From the IMG/VR virus record IMGVR_UViG_3300037049_000148, positions 1-61,365 of that record: DNA of 61,365 bases; one strand, written 5' to 3'. The notes beneath the pieces are model-generated. The model worked only from the letters and a program-made list of their open reading frames with translations. It ran no database searches and had not been told where the DNA came from. The stretch's first letter is position 1. Each line of letters opens with the position of its first letter. Of the stretch, positions 1 to 7,570 are shown piece after piece. The stretch comes from a virus. A program made the translations under genes and the position numbers.

Positions 1-1368
1 ATGAACACGGTGTATGACTTTCAAGCGCACCAGGAAGCGATGGCAGGCGCGGAGCGGTCGCTTCTGGCAACTGTCATCTCGCATGGCGATGAATTGAAAC
101 ACGCCGAGCTTCTTCTCCCGCAGGACTTTGCGTTTCCCTCGCATCAAGTCCTGTGGGCGGAAATCCTGGCGTTTGGCCGGGATGGGCAGCTCTCCATTCA
201 GGCAGTCATCAATTCCCTGGTTGCAAAAAGCCAGCTCAGCGACCTTGGACATGAGTTTGGGTCCGTGATGGGCATGGATTATCTCAATGAACTGGTTACC
301 TATTCCGCTGCCCAGTCCACCGAGTATTTCGCGCAGACCGTCATGAACAGCGCCGTCCAGCGCGCCGTTCGCCGTTCGGCGGCCTTATGGGCGGCAGACA
401 GCGACCGGATGGATCTTCCGCCAGACGAACTATTGGACCGGATCGAAAGCGACATTCTGACCATGAGGCGCAATCGCGGAAATGATGGTCAGTCGATTGG
501 AAGCCTGCTGGATCTGTTCCAGAAAGTCACCGAACAGCGCCGATCCGGTACGTTCGTGCCGGCATTGACCCCACATATCATTCCCATCAAGTCCATCGTC
601 AAGTTTTACGAAGCGCAGGATTACCCGATCATCGCGGCGCGGCCTGGAGAAGGCAAGTCCTCCATCATGCGCTACGAAGCATTCTATGAGGCAATCGAAG
701 GGCGGCCTACCACCATCCTTAATCTGGAGAATGGCGAACTGGAATACGCCCGCCACCTGGTCTCTCTTCAGACCCAGATCGACAACGAACTGCTGCGCAA
801 CCCAAGCGCCCTCACTGACGATCAGATGCAACGAGTGAAGGATGCCATCGAGAACTTGAGAGCCATTCCCTTGCGCATCATCACCATGGGGGCGCCGACC
901 ATCGAAGAGGTGTCGCGGGTGTATCTCGATGCCGTTCGTTGGGGAACCAAGTCGTTTTGGTTGGATTATGTCCAGCTTATCAACAACCGTGTCAACGATC
1001 TCAATACCAACACGACCATCTCTTCCACCCGGTTGCGCGGTCTGTCTCAGAAGCATCATATTCCATTGATCATCGCTTCCCAGATGTCGCGAAACATTGT
1101 CAATCGCGGCACGGACGCAGAACCGGAATTATCCGATCTGCGCGATAGCGGAAGCCTGGAGCAGGATGCGACGCATGTTTTGTTCCCGCGCATGGCGTGG
1201 GGAGCCAATCCCCGCCCGCAGGACATTGCTCAATTTCCTGAAAATCAAGATGGAGCCATCCGCGTCGTTCCGCTGCGGGTCTACATCAAGAAGAACAGAA
1301 ATGGATCTGTAGGAAAGACCAATCCCTTCAAATGGGATCGATCTACAAACAACTTCGAGGCATTGTGA
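1..1368 (+). CDS. dnaB: Replicative DNA helicase, DnaB family
   Basis: A 455-residue protein with the two-part DnaB layout. Residues about 10-120 match the helical N-terminal domain that binds primase and builds the hexamer. A RecA-type motor follows, with Walker A RPGEGKS at about 214-220 and a Walker B/H2 motif LDYVQLINN near 321-329. The P-loop is slightly unusual in having RPGEGKS where GRPGMGKT is common. Role: unwinding of phage DNA at the fork. The ORF starts at base 1. If the molecule is circular, the ligase stop at 61363-61365 abuts this ATG. The family call is secure, and the upstream context is not visible. Confidence 0.93.
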   Translation: MNTVYDFQAHQEAMAGAERSLLATVISHGDELKHAELLLPQDFAFPSHQVLWAEILAFGRDGQLSIQAVINSLVAKSQLSDLGHEFGSVMGMDYLNELVTYSAAQSTEYFAQTVMNSAVQRAVRRSAALWAADSDRMDLPPDELLDRIESDILTMRRNRGNDGQSIGSLLDLFQKVTEQRRSGTFVPALTPHIIPIKSIVKFYEAQDYPIIAARPGEGKSSIMRYEAFYEAIEGRPTTILNLENGELEYARHLVSLQTQIDNELLRNPSALTDDQMQRVKDAIENLRAIPLRIITMGAPTIEEVSRVYLDAVRWGTKSFWLDYVQLINNRVNDLNTNTTISSTRLRGLSQKHHIPLIIASQMSRNIVNRGTDAEPELSDLRDSGSLEQDATHVLFPRMAWGANPRPQDIAQFPENQDGAIRVVPLRVYIKKNRNGSVGKTNPFKWDRSTNNFEAL

Positions 1369-1640
1369 TCAACGTTGTTTTCCAAGGCAGACCACTCCAG
1401 TCTTTCAAGACCTTCATCCTGAGGCGTGGCAATCGATATTTCCTTCGGCTGATGACTGTCGTGTTCTACCAGAACAGCCGAGGGAACGTGAATGCCGAAG
1501 GCTTGTACAAGGCACTCTTTGAAGTGGTCCGGCATCCCGGACAAATTGAACTCTGGATCTTCATTGGAAACCGTACTGTAGTTTCCGTTATCGGAAAGCC
1601 ATTCCCAACTTTCGAGGTAATAAAAAATGATAGCGAATAA
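1365..1640 (+). CDS. Small hypothetical protein translationally coupled to dnaB
   Basis: A 91-residue ORF starting at a GTG that overlaps the dnaB stop (GTGA), with GAGG four bases upstream. Its end overlaps the next gene by 14 nt. It fills a gap that would otherwise be the only loose spacing in this tight gene run. The sequence is basic and beta-rich with no recognised domain. Bases 1582-1597 inside it are an exact copy of the dispersed palindrome TTTCCG-N4-CGGAAA, about 30 nt ahead of the next start. A reverse-strand ORF across the same bases has no ribosome site and is less likely. Confidence 0.55.
   Translation: MINVVFQGRPLQSFKTFILRRGNRYFLRLMTVVFYQNSRGNVNAEGLYKALFEVVRHPGQIELWIFIGNRTVVSVIGKPFPTFEVIKNDSE
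1582..1597. repeat. Dispersed palindrome, exact copy
   Basis: TTTCCG-TTAT-CGGAAA. One of nine exact copies in the window. It lies about 30 nt upstream of the Cas4-like gene start. Confidence 0.85.
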
Positions 1641-2412
1641 GCACTCCGACACTGTTTTGTGTTCCGCCGGCAAAGGCGAACTGAAGCGCGAAGACTGTCT
1701 CGCGTGCGCCAAAAACAATCAACAAACCTGCGGCTTTGATTACATCCTTGTCAAGGCCATTCTGGATGATAAGGACCGCACTGGAATTCACGTCACCGAT
1801 CTCACGGGCTGCCTGCGCAAGGCTTGGTACACCAAGACAACCACAGCTCCTGAATACATTCATGCCCAGATGTACCGGCTGATCGGGAACATCGCTCATT
1901 CCGTCCTGGAACACGCCGGCGACGGTGATGAGGCGGAGATCCCAGTGTACGCGCTTGGCCTTGAGGGGAAGATGGATGTCTATCGCGACGGTCGCATCAT
2001 CGATTTTAAGAGCACCAGATGGCTAACGCCATCGAAACTTCCATACGGTAGTCATGAACTGCAAGTCAATATCTATGCTGAAATGCTTCGCCAGAACGGG
2101 AAGGATGTCCGGTCTGCGGCGATCCAGTACATCGACATGTCGGGCCCTACCAAGTGCCGGACATGCAAGGTGATGTACGTTCCCAATGGGGCGGGCGACC
2201 TCTCCTGCCCCAAGTGCGGCAAGTCCTCCAACGAAGCCCACACTGGCGCGGTATTGATCGAGATCCCGCTGAGAGATCCTGCGGAGATCCAACAACTCAT
2301 TGAAGAAAGGAGAAACAAACTGCTCAAAGCTCTTGAGACGGGCGAAATGCCCGACACGGAGCCCAGCTTCCTGTGCGAGTATTGCCCGTTCGTTGAAATT
2401 TGTACGATCTAA
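1627..2412 (+). CDS. Cas4/RecB-like PD-(D/E)XK exonuclease with zinc ribbon
   Basis: A 261-residue nuclease. The PD-(D/E)XK core is visible: GKMDV (D at about 117), IIDFKST (D126, K128), then a QxxxY motif (ELQVNIY, about 145-150). Cysteines at 62 and in the C-terminal CEYCPFVEIC resemble the Fe-S ligands of Cas4/AddB-type nucleases. An inserted CxxC...CxxC ribbon lies near 177-198. Expected role: processing DNA ends during phage replication and recombination, next to the helicase and the Sak4-like ATPase. ATG with GAGG upstream. It is not a CRISPR adaptation gene here, since no array or Cas1 is present. Confidence 0.85.
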   Translation: MIANKHSDTVLCSAGKGELKREDCLACAKNNQQTCGFDYILVKAILDDKDRTGIHVTDLTGCLRKAWYTKTTTAPEYIHAQMYRLIGNIAHSVLEHAGDGDEAEIPVYALGLEGKMDVYRDGRIIDFKSTRWLTPSKLPYGSHELQVNIYAEMLRQNGKDVRSAAIQYIDMSGPTKCRTCKVMYVPNGAGDLSCPKCGKSSNEAHTGAVLIEIPLRDPAEIQQLIEERRNKLLKALETGEMPDTEPSFLCEYCPFVEICTI

Positions 2413-2413
2413 C

Positions 2414-2429
2414 ATTCCGACAACAGAAA
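2414..2429. repeat. Dispersed palindrome, degenerate copy upstream of Sak4-like gene
   Basis: ATTCCG-ACAA-CAGAAA, two mismatches from the consensus, with the favoured ACAA spacer. It lies in the short gap between the Cas4-like stop and the ATPase start. Confidence 0.5.
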
Positions 2430-2456
2430 CCAAATCTAATTTATGGAGAAAATCAA

Positions 2457-3428
2457 ATGAGCTTTTCATTCCAGACTGCGGTTCGCGAACAACTGAAGGC
2501 CCGTGTGGCGATTGACGGCCCGTCTGGTTCGGGCAAGACCTGGACCAGTTTGACCTGCGCCACGGCATTGGCTGGCCCGAACGGCAGGATCGCCGTGATC
2601 GACACCGAACGAGGGTCTGCCCGGTTATACGCGGATTTCTTCAAGTTCGACGTGCTCGAGCTGCCGATGGATCATCGCATGTTCAACCCGGAAGTGTACG
2701 TTGAGGCGCTGCATGCGGCAGAGGAAGCCGGCTACAACGTCATCGTGATCGACAGCCTGTCCCATGCCTGGGAAGGCGAAGGCGGCGCGTTGTCATTGGT
2801 CGACCAGGCCGTGGCCGCTTCCAGATCCGGCAACTCGTATGTTGCCTGGAGGAAGGTGACGCCGCTGCACAACAAGCTGGTGGATGCCATGCTTCAATCC
2901 CCCGCTCATATCGTCTGCACCATGCGCTCCAAGATGGAATACGAGCAAAGGGAGGAAGGCGGCAAGAAACAGGTCGTGAAGGTTGGCATGGCGCCCATCC
3001 AGCGGGCTGGCATGGAGTACGAGTTCACCATGGTGGCCGACATTGATGTGGATCACCGCCTGATCGTCTCCAAGTCGCGTATGAAGGAACTGGCCGACCG
3101 CCAGATGGTCAAGCCGGATGTCAAGTTCTTCAAGGAACTGGCGGACTGGCTGAACGGCGGCGCGCCGGCAACGGAGCGTCCCAGCCAGAAGGCTCCCATT
3201 GGCATGAGCATGGCCGCCGCGGAGACCAAGTCCTACGACATGTCGTTTGCGGACTTACTCACGGCTGCGCAGAAGAAGTACAACGTGACCGAAGAGCAAG
3301 TTCGCGCCGCTCTGAGGGCTGCAAAATTCACCACGTACACGCCCGACATGGCGACTGCGGCGATGACCGCGATCGGCATGGCGTTCCAGAAGCCGGTCGA
3401 AGAAGAGGTGCCCGACTTCGCTAAGTAA
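2457..3428 (+). CDS. Sak4-like RecA-fold ATPase, phage recombinase
   Basis: A 323-residue protein with Walker A GPSGSGKTW at about 21-29, a Walker B-like strand VIVIDSLSHAW and an IVCTMRSK strand, typical of the AAA_24/Sak4 group of phage single-strand annealing ATPases. The C-terminal 80 residues are a helical region with several Met and Ala. The ATG at 2457 is chosen over the upstream in-frame ATG at 2400 because GGAG precedes it at the right distance and the earlier start overlaps the Cas4-like gene. Likely partners are the neighbouring nuclease and the SSB encoded at 37182. Confidence 0.85.
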   Translation: MSFSFQTAVREQLKARVAIDGPSGSGKTWTSLTCATALAGPNGRIAVIDTERGSARLYADFFKFDVLELPMDHRMFNPEVYVEALHAAEEAGYNVIVIDSLSHAWEGEGGALSLVDQAVAASRSGNSYVAWRKVTPLHNKLVDAMLQSPAHIVCTMRSKMEYEQREEGGKKQVVKVGMAPIQRAGMEYEFTMVADIDVDHRLIVSKSRMKELADRQMVKPDVKFFKELADWLNGGAPATERPSQKAPIGMSMAAAETKSYDMSFADLLTAAQKKYNVTEEQVRAALRAAKFTTYTPDMATAAMTAIGMAFQKPVEEEVPDFAK

Positions 3429-3436
3429 GGAAAGGA

Positions 3437-3489
3437 CCACCGCGCCAGGCATTGCCTCGATTGGCCTCCTGGACGACCTGGCGCGGTGG
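3437..3489 (+). repeat. Intergenic 13-bp perfect inverted repeat
   Basis: CCACCGCGCCAGG at 3437-3449 pairs with CCTGGCGCGGTGG at 3477-3489 around a 27-nt loop. It lies just after the ATPase stop with no U-tract, so it looks like an mRNA-stabilising or processing hairpin rather than a simple terminator. Confidence 0.6.
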
Positions 3490-3541
3490 AACCTGTTTCC
3501 ATATCCGCAATTGTCCAATCCTATTTAATTTGGAGAACACA

Positions 3542-3763
3542 ATGAATATGTTTGGCATGAACCAAAGAACCGTCGATGGCAGACAGCGCGCCGAGATCGT
3601 CGTTGAAGGATGCGGCGTGAAGGATGTCCCTGGCACTCAGCCGATTATCTGGATCGAAACCATGGACGGCAAGATCACGATGTATGTGTGGGCCGATATC
3701 GCTCAAGGCGAACCCACCCATATCATTGATCTCACCGATGCACAGGAGAAGTTCCGAGAATGA
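3542..3763 (+). CDS. Small hypothetical phage protein
   Basis: A 73-residue acidic protein starting at an ATG with TTGGAG upstream. The region before it (3429-3541) holds only the 3437-3489 hairpin. Beta-strand rich (QPIIWIETMDGKITMYVWAD), no recognised family. The in-frame upstream ATG at 3452 is rejected because it lies inside the hairpin and has no ribosome site. A member of the replication operon by position. Confidence 0.7.
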   Translation: MNMFGMNQRTVDGRQRAEIVVEGCGVKDVPGTQPIIWIETMDGKITMYVWADIAQGEPTHIIDLTDAQEKFRE

Positions 3764-3835
3764 TCCCATACTGCTGGTTGCAGTCGTTTTGATGACTGCC
3801 TGGGTCAGGTATTACCTCAGATCGTAGGAGACACC

Positions 3836-4066
3836 ATGATTACCCCTTGTCCCCATTGCAAGACAAATGCCAATGTTTACTTGATTGAAACCACAACGAT
3901 GGAATACGTGCACGGCATTGCCGTGGAGTGCGCCGGCTGTGGAATGAGATCCGTCGCTGTGGACCAAGACGCAGGCGATGACGCTGCGATGAACGAATGG
4001 AATAAGATGGCGAAAAACCTGGCGGCTGCCACTGTACAGGAATGGATTGTCAGGCATGGCCGCTAA
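3836..4066 (+). CDS. Lar-like restriction-alleviation zinc ribbon protein
   Basis: A 76-residue protein with CPHC near the start, CAGCGM in the middle and a C-terminal MNEWNKM segment. This is the pattern of Lar/restriction-alleviation-type phage zinc ribbons (CPxC...CxxCG...AIxxWN). Such proteins are known from lambdoid Rac and many phages. A role against restriction is inferred from family resemblance only. Start ATG with AGGAG 6-7 nt upstream. 3764-3835 holds no convincing gene. Confidence 0.7.
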   Translation: MITPCPHCKTNANVYLIETTTMEYVHGIAVECAGCGMRSVAVDQDAGDDAAMNEWNKMAKNLAAATVQEWIVRHGR

Positions 4067-4484
4067 TCCACGTTTTCTTGCTCTTCTTGAAGAGCTAAAG
4101 ACATCTGACCGCATCCCGCGATTGCTGGATGAAATCAAAGAGCTGCATATCAGGAAATCGGCTGGATACGCCGGCGCAGATAGCTCCGATGCTTTTGCGA
4201 ACTTTCGCGTCGCGGAAGTCTTCCACATACCGGCAGAGGTCGGCGTCCTGATCCGGATGAGCGACAAGTTTGTCCGCGCAGGAAATCTGATCACCAACCC
4301 GAATAACGACCTGGTTGGCGAGAGCATTCAGGATACATTGATGGATCTGGCTTCCTATGCGCTGATCTGCCTGTGCCTGGTCGAAGAAGCAATGACGTTT
4401 GGATATAAAATCCGCACGTTCCTGGCTGGAATACAGCAGAGTGTTTACAAAACTATTCACCCCAAGGGTGAAGGAGAGCAATGA
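4056..4484 (+). CDS. Nmad1/DUF1599-like, MazG-related helical protein
   Basis: About 142 residues. The pattern HIRKSAGY...NFR...IRMSDKFVRAGNL...GESIQDTLMDLASYA matches the Nmad1/DUF1599 group, an all-alpha MazG-like fold linked to phage nucleotide or DNA modification. ATG 4056 is used, but TTG 4047 has the better-spaced AGGA and would add three residues. Either start overlaps the Lar-like gene. No partner modification enzyme is recognisable nearby, so a nucleotide-pool role is only an inference. Confidence 0.75.
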   Translation: MAANPRFLALLEELKTSDRIPRLLDEIKELHIRKSAGYAGADSSDAFANFRVAEVFHIPAEVGVLIRMSDKFVRAGNLITNPNNDLVGESIQDTLMDLASYALICLCLVEEAMTFGYKIRTFLAGIQQSVYKTIHPKGEGEQ

Positions 4485-4900
4485 AGCATAACATTGTGAG
4501 AATAGAGATCGAGACCGTCAAGCCAGGGACGGTTGTGCGCGGCAAGATGATCAACGTCTTTTTGAAGCCTCCGCCAAGATATTGTTGGTTCCCACGTCTG
4601 CCGGTTCGCACCGTTTACGATACCGGGCTTGTGCGTTTTGATGGAGGCGGCCACTTCCTCCGCTTCGATGCCCTTGGGCTCGAAGCGGACGGCATCACTG
4701 CCGGCGATGTGGAGTTCCTGATGACCACCGTTGGCGCCGATATGCTGTTCAGGAACGATCTGCAAATGTTGGTGGGGCGGGCAGAGAGCAGCCCGGAGGT
4801 GTTCAGGGATCGTCCGGTGTGGGTCGGAATGGCTCTTTATGAAGTCGAGCGAGACGCATCGGTAAAGTTTACCAAGTGGCTGGATCTGGAAGCAATATAG
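4481..4900 (+). CDS. Hypothetical phage protein
   Basis: 139 residues, starting in an ATGA overlap with the preceding stop and with AAGGAG upstream. Beta-rich, no signal peptide or TM segment. No family recognised. Last gene of the GC-richer replication run before base composition drops at about 4900. Confidence 0.75.
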   Translation: MKHNIVRIEIETVKPGTVVRGKMINVFLKPPPRYCWFPRLPVRTVYDTGLVRFDGGGHFLRFDALGLEADGITAGDVEFLMTTVGADMLFRNDLQMLVGRAESSPEVFRDRPVWVGMALYEVERDASVKFTKWLDLEAI

Positions 4901-4922
4901 CTTTTCGATACAAATAATATAC

Positions 4923-4951
4923 TTGACGCACCAGAGCGTTTGTGCTAGAAT
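4923..4951 (+). promoter_or_regulatory. Sigma-70-type promoter for the transposase fragment, probably leaderless
   Basis: TTGACG (4923-4928), 17-nt spacer, TAGAAT (4946-4951). The ATG at 4958 lies six bases after the -10, so the transcript should start at or next to the start codon. Confidence 0.7.
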
Positions 4952-4970
4952 GTTGGTATGAAAACCAACA
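4951..4970. repeat. 7-bp perfect inverted repeat enclosing the start codon
   Basis: TGTTGGT-ATGAAA-ACCAACA: the ATG sits in the loop. It overlaps the -10 edge and the predicted start point, so it could be an operator or an RNA hairpin masking translation. Confidence 0.6.
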
Positions 4971-5440
4971 GTGGCTTGCCCAGTACCTTGCAAGGCGCGA
5001 TAATATACTTCTCCAATCAGAAAGAAGCCATTGATTTTGTCGCTAGTTTGCGCTGGCCCAAGGGAGTCACATGCCCGAATTGTGAAGGTAAAGAACAATA
5101 CTTTTTGGAGACTCGCAAGGTGTGGAAGTGCAAGAAATGTGGAAAACAATTCTCTGTCAAAGTTGGTACTATCTTCGAGGACTCCCCCGTCAAGTTGAAT
5201 AAATGGCTTGCCGCAATTTGGATGATTGCCAATGCCAAGAATGGCGTTTCGTCTTATGAGATTGCCCGTTCCTTGGGTGTCACTCAAAAATCTGCTTGGT
5301 TTATGCTTCATCGAATTCGATTAGCTATGCAGATTGGTTCTTTTTCCAACCTTTCTGTACAGGTAGAAGTTGATGAGACCTATAACAAGTTGACTGGAAA
5401 GAATTCTAGCTCGGTTTCATTGGGGAGCGTCGCGGTATAA
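4958..5440 (+). pseudogene. IS1595-type transposase, N-terminal fragment
   Basis: 160 residues, about half of the usual length of roughly 300. It has a zinc ribbon (CPNC...CKKC, about 39-65), then an HTH-like region ending in SAWFMLHRIRLAM, then VEVDETY, which is the first catalytic Asp of the DDE nuclease. The family sequence stops there and is replaced by a 17-residue unrelated tail before TAA. The remaining DDE domain is absent, so it cannot transpose. DNA binding could persist. A C-terminal piece of the same family lies at 40607-40831. AT-rich compared with upstream genes. Confidence 0.8.
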
Positions 5441-5467
5441 GACGCCCCGAAATTAGAGGTAGAAAAA

Positions 5468-6655
5468 GTGCCAAAAATTAATCCAGAGATACTCATTTGG
5501 GCTCGCAAAACGGCAAGTCTCACCCTGGATGAAGCCGCGAAGAAGTTATCCATTCTGGATACGCAAAACTCATCCGCGGTTGACCGTCTTGCAGAATTTG
5601 AGACAACGGGGATATTGAGTCGTTCCTTGTTGGTAAAGATGTCAAAGGCTTACCGAAGGCCGCTCTTGACATTCTATATGGCCGCGCCTCCTCGAAAGGG
5701 AAATCGGGGTCAAGACTTCCGTACACTTCCCAAAGATTATTCAGCGTCAGAAAATGCTTTCCTCGATGTTCTCATTCGTAATGTAGTAGCGCGACAGAGT
5801 ATAGTTCACTCGGCGTTGGAGGAGGACGAAGAGGTTGAGCCGCTTCAATTCATTGGATCATCCAAGATGTCCGATGGGGTAGCGGCTGTTTTAGCATCTA
5901 TCAGAAAGACGCTCCAAATAAATCAAGGTGAGTTTTATGCTCAGTCTAGTCCGGATGATGCTTTTGCTTTGTTGCGCGAGTCCGCTGAGGCAAAAGGAGT
6001 TTTTGTTTTACTAATTGGAGACCTCGGAAGCTGGCATACCAAAATTGATACTGAAATATTTCGGGGCTTCGCTTTAGTAGATTCGATAGCACCATTCATT
6101 ATTATAAACGACCAGGATAGTCATTCTGCGTGGTCATTCACGCTCCTCCATGAACTTACTCACCTATGGCTTGGTCAAACTGGGGTAAGTAACTCAATAA
6201 TAACTAATCCAATTGAGAAATTTTGCAACGATGTCGCAGGAGAGTTTCTCTTATCCGCAGATAAACTTGCCTCCCTAACCGTGAACGACGATACTCCATT
6301 TGATGAGGCTTTAGAAGAGATAACTGAATTTGCCACCGAGCGAAATCTTAGTAGTTCAATGGTTGCTTATAAACTGTATCGCGCGGGCGCGATACAGGAA
6401 GCAACTTGGAATAATCTGAGTAAAGCATTTCGGGATATGTGGCGTCAAAACCGAGTCAAGCATCGCGAGGCGCCTAAATCAGAAGGAGGGCCAGATTACT
6501 ACGTGATTCGAAAACAACGAATTGGAAAAGCCTTGATTCAACTCGTTGATCGAATGATGCTTGATGGTTCTCTCAGCACGTCAAAGGCAGGTAAGGTCTT
6601 GGGGGTCAAGGCAAAAAATGTAGGATACCTAATTGAAACGGCGCGTTCGGACTAG
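5468..6655 (+). CDS. HTH plus ImmA/IrrE-type metallopeptidase, toxin-antitoxin regulator
   Basis: 395 residues with a GTG start at 5468 after AGAGGTAG. The N-terminal 70 residues look like an Xre-type HTH region. A zinc-protease motif LLHELTHLWLG (HExxH, about 228-232) with a downstream helical domain follows. This is the COG2856-type protein commonly found directly upstream of DUF4411 PIN toxins, where it is taken to be the antitoxin. The next gene starts 9 nt later, giving a two-gene operon. ImmA proteins elsewhere cleave phage-type repressors, so a role in lysogeny control is an alternative. Confidence 0.88.
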   Translation: MPKINPEILIWARKTASLTLDEAAKKLSILDTQNSSAVDRLAEFETTGILSRSLLVKMSKAYRRPLLTFYMAAPPRKGNRGQDFRTLPKDYSASENAFLDVLIRNVVARQSIVHSALEEDEEVEPLQFIGSSKMSDGVAAVLASIRKTLQINQGEFYAQSSPDDAFALLRESAEAKGVFVLLIGDLGSWHTKIDTEIFRGFALVDSIAPFIIINDQDSHSAWSFTLLHELTHLWLGQTGVSNSIITNPIEKFCNDVAGEFLLSADKLASLTVNDDTPFDEALEEITEFATERNLSSSMVAYKLYRAGAIQEATWNNLSKAFRDMWRQNRVKHREAPKSEGGPDYYVIRKQRIGKALIQLVDRMMLDGSLSTSKAGKVLGVKAKNVGYLIETARSD

Positions 6656-6664
6656 GAGGGTATT

Positions 6665-7198
6665 TTGATTTATTTGCTTGATGCCAACGCTCTGATAGAT
6701 GCAAATCGTGATTATTATCCTATTGATCGCGTCCCAGAATTTTGGGAATGGCTTGTAGACGCAGGAACAAGGGGGCTTGTCAAAATACCTATCGAAATAT
6801 ATGAGGAAATTAGAGATGGACATGTCAAACCGGATAAGGAGACCGGCAGGATAGACTTGCTTACAAGGTGGGCAAAAGAATCCAGTGTTAGCGACGCTCT
6901 GTTGCTCAAAGAGGATGTAAACGAATCTCTTGTATCGCGCGTAACAAATGAGGGCTACGCACCCGACCTAACTGATGATGAATTAGAAGAGATAGGGCGC
7001 GATCCCTTCTTGGTAGCTTATGCTCTCATTAATCCAAGAGAACGATGCGTTGTAACCACAGAAGTATCCAAACCCAAAAAGCAAAGAGCAAATCGCAAAC
7101 TGCCCGATGTTTGCAGTAGTTTTGGAGTTATATCGTGCACTGTCTACGCATTTACAAAAGCACTGGATTTTAAGACCAATTGGAATCATGATAGGTAG
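6665..7198 (+). CDS. DUF4411 PIN-domain ribonuclease toxin
   Basis: 177 residues starting at TTG 6665 with a strong AGGAGGG four bases upstream. The opening IYLLDANALIDANRDYY carries the first PIN Asp. Later acidic positions (about E51, D101-D119) and the CVVTTEV strand fit the DUF4411 PIN family. Expected activity: metal-dependent RNA cleavage, held in check by the upstream HTH-ImmA protein. On a prophage it could stabilise the lysogen or act against other phages. Confidence 0.85.
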   Translation: MIYLLDANALIDANRDYYPIDRVPEFWEWLVDAGTRGLVKIPIEIYEEIRDGHVKPDKETGRIDLLTRWAKESSVSDALLLKEDVNESLVSRVTNEGYAPDLTDDELEEIGRDPFLVAYALINPRERCVVTTEVSKPKKQRANRKLPDVCSSFGVISCTVYAFTKALDFKTNWNHDR

Positions 7199-7204
7199 GA
7201 TGAT

Positions 7205-7411
7205 ATGAACGCGGACCAAAAATCAGAAATTCAAATATCTCAATTTGATCGCTTCAAGGAATTGGTAACTAATTTAGTATCCGTTCCCAAAAGCGAAATT
7301 GTTGAGGAGGATAAAAAAGAGCGCAAGCAGAAGAATAAGCGCCTAAATAAGAAAAATGAAACAAGAGGAAAAAGCCCAGCGGTTAGGCTGGGCTTTAAAC
7401 ACTCAATTTAA
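7205..7411 (+). CDS. Small lysine-rich protein downstream of the PIN toxin
   Basis: 68 residues, ATG with AGGA nine bases upstream, 6 nt after the toxin stop. The second half is very basic. The last codons run through the perfect hairpin of the operon terminator (7371-7396), so the reading frame end is constrained by RNA structure. No family recognised. Possible third component of the toxin-antitoxin operon. Confidence 0.5.
   Translation: MNADQKSEIQISQFDRFKELVTNLVSVPKSEIVEEDKKERKQKNKRLNKKNETRGKSPAVRLGFKHSI
7371..7398 (+). terminator. Rho-independent terminator of the PIN operon
   Basis: AAAGCCCAGC, 6-nt loop, GCTGGGCTTT: perfect 10-bp stem ending in a short U-run. It overlaps the 3' end of the 7205 gene. 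Confidence 0.75.
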
Positions 7412-7474
7412 TATTAGTGCATTACCATAGATTATCACACCTAGCATATCTACTTGAGGAAGTTGGCGAATAAC

Positions 7475-7490
7475 TTTCCGATGTAGGAAA
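7475..7490. repeat. Dispersed palindrome, one mismatch
   Basis: TTTCCG-ATGT-AGGAAA, immediately before the 7493-7523 terminator, in a gene-free stretch. Confidence 0.6.
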
Positions 7491-7492
7491 TA

Positions 7493-7523
7493 AAACAGGC
7501 GACTGTTCCAGTCGCCTGTTTTT
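7493..7523 (+). terminator. Strong terminator, likely bidirectional
   Basis: AAACAGGCGACTG, TTC loop, CAGTCGCCTGTTT followed by more T. An A-run precedes the stem, so it could work on both strands. It insulates the PIN operon from the gene at 7571. Confidence 0.85.
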
Positions 7524-7570
7524 AGTTGGCGTGTATCCATTAGCGTCAAGCGAAGGGGTAAAATGGAGGA

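Noticed and set aside
3760-3827. Tiny ORF(s) after the 3542 gene
   Set aside because: The ATGA-overlap frame stops after 10 codons, and the hydrophobic frame has no start with a ribosome site.
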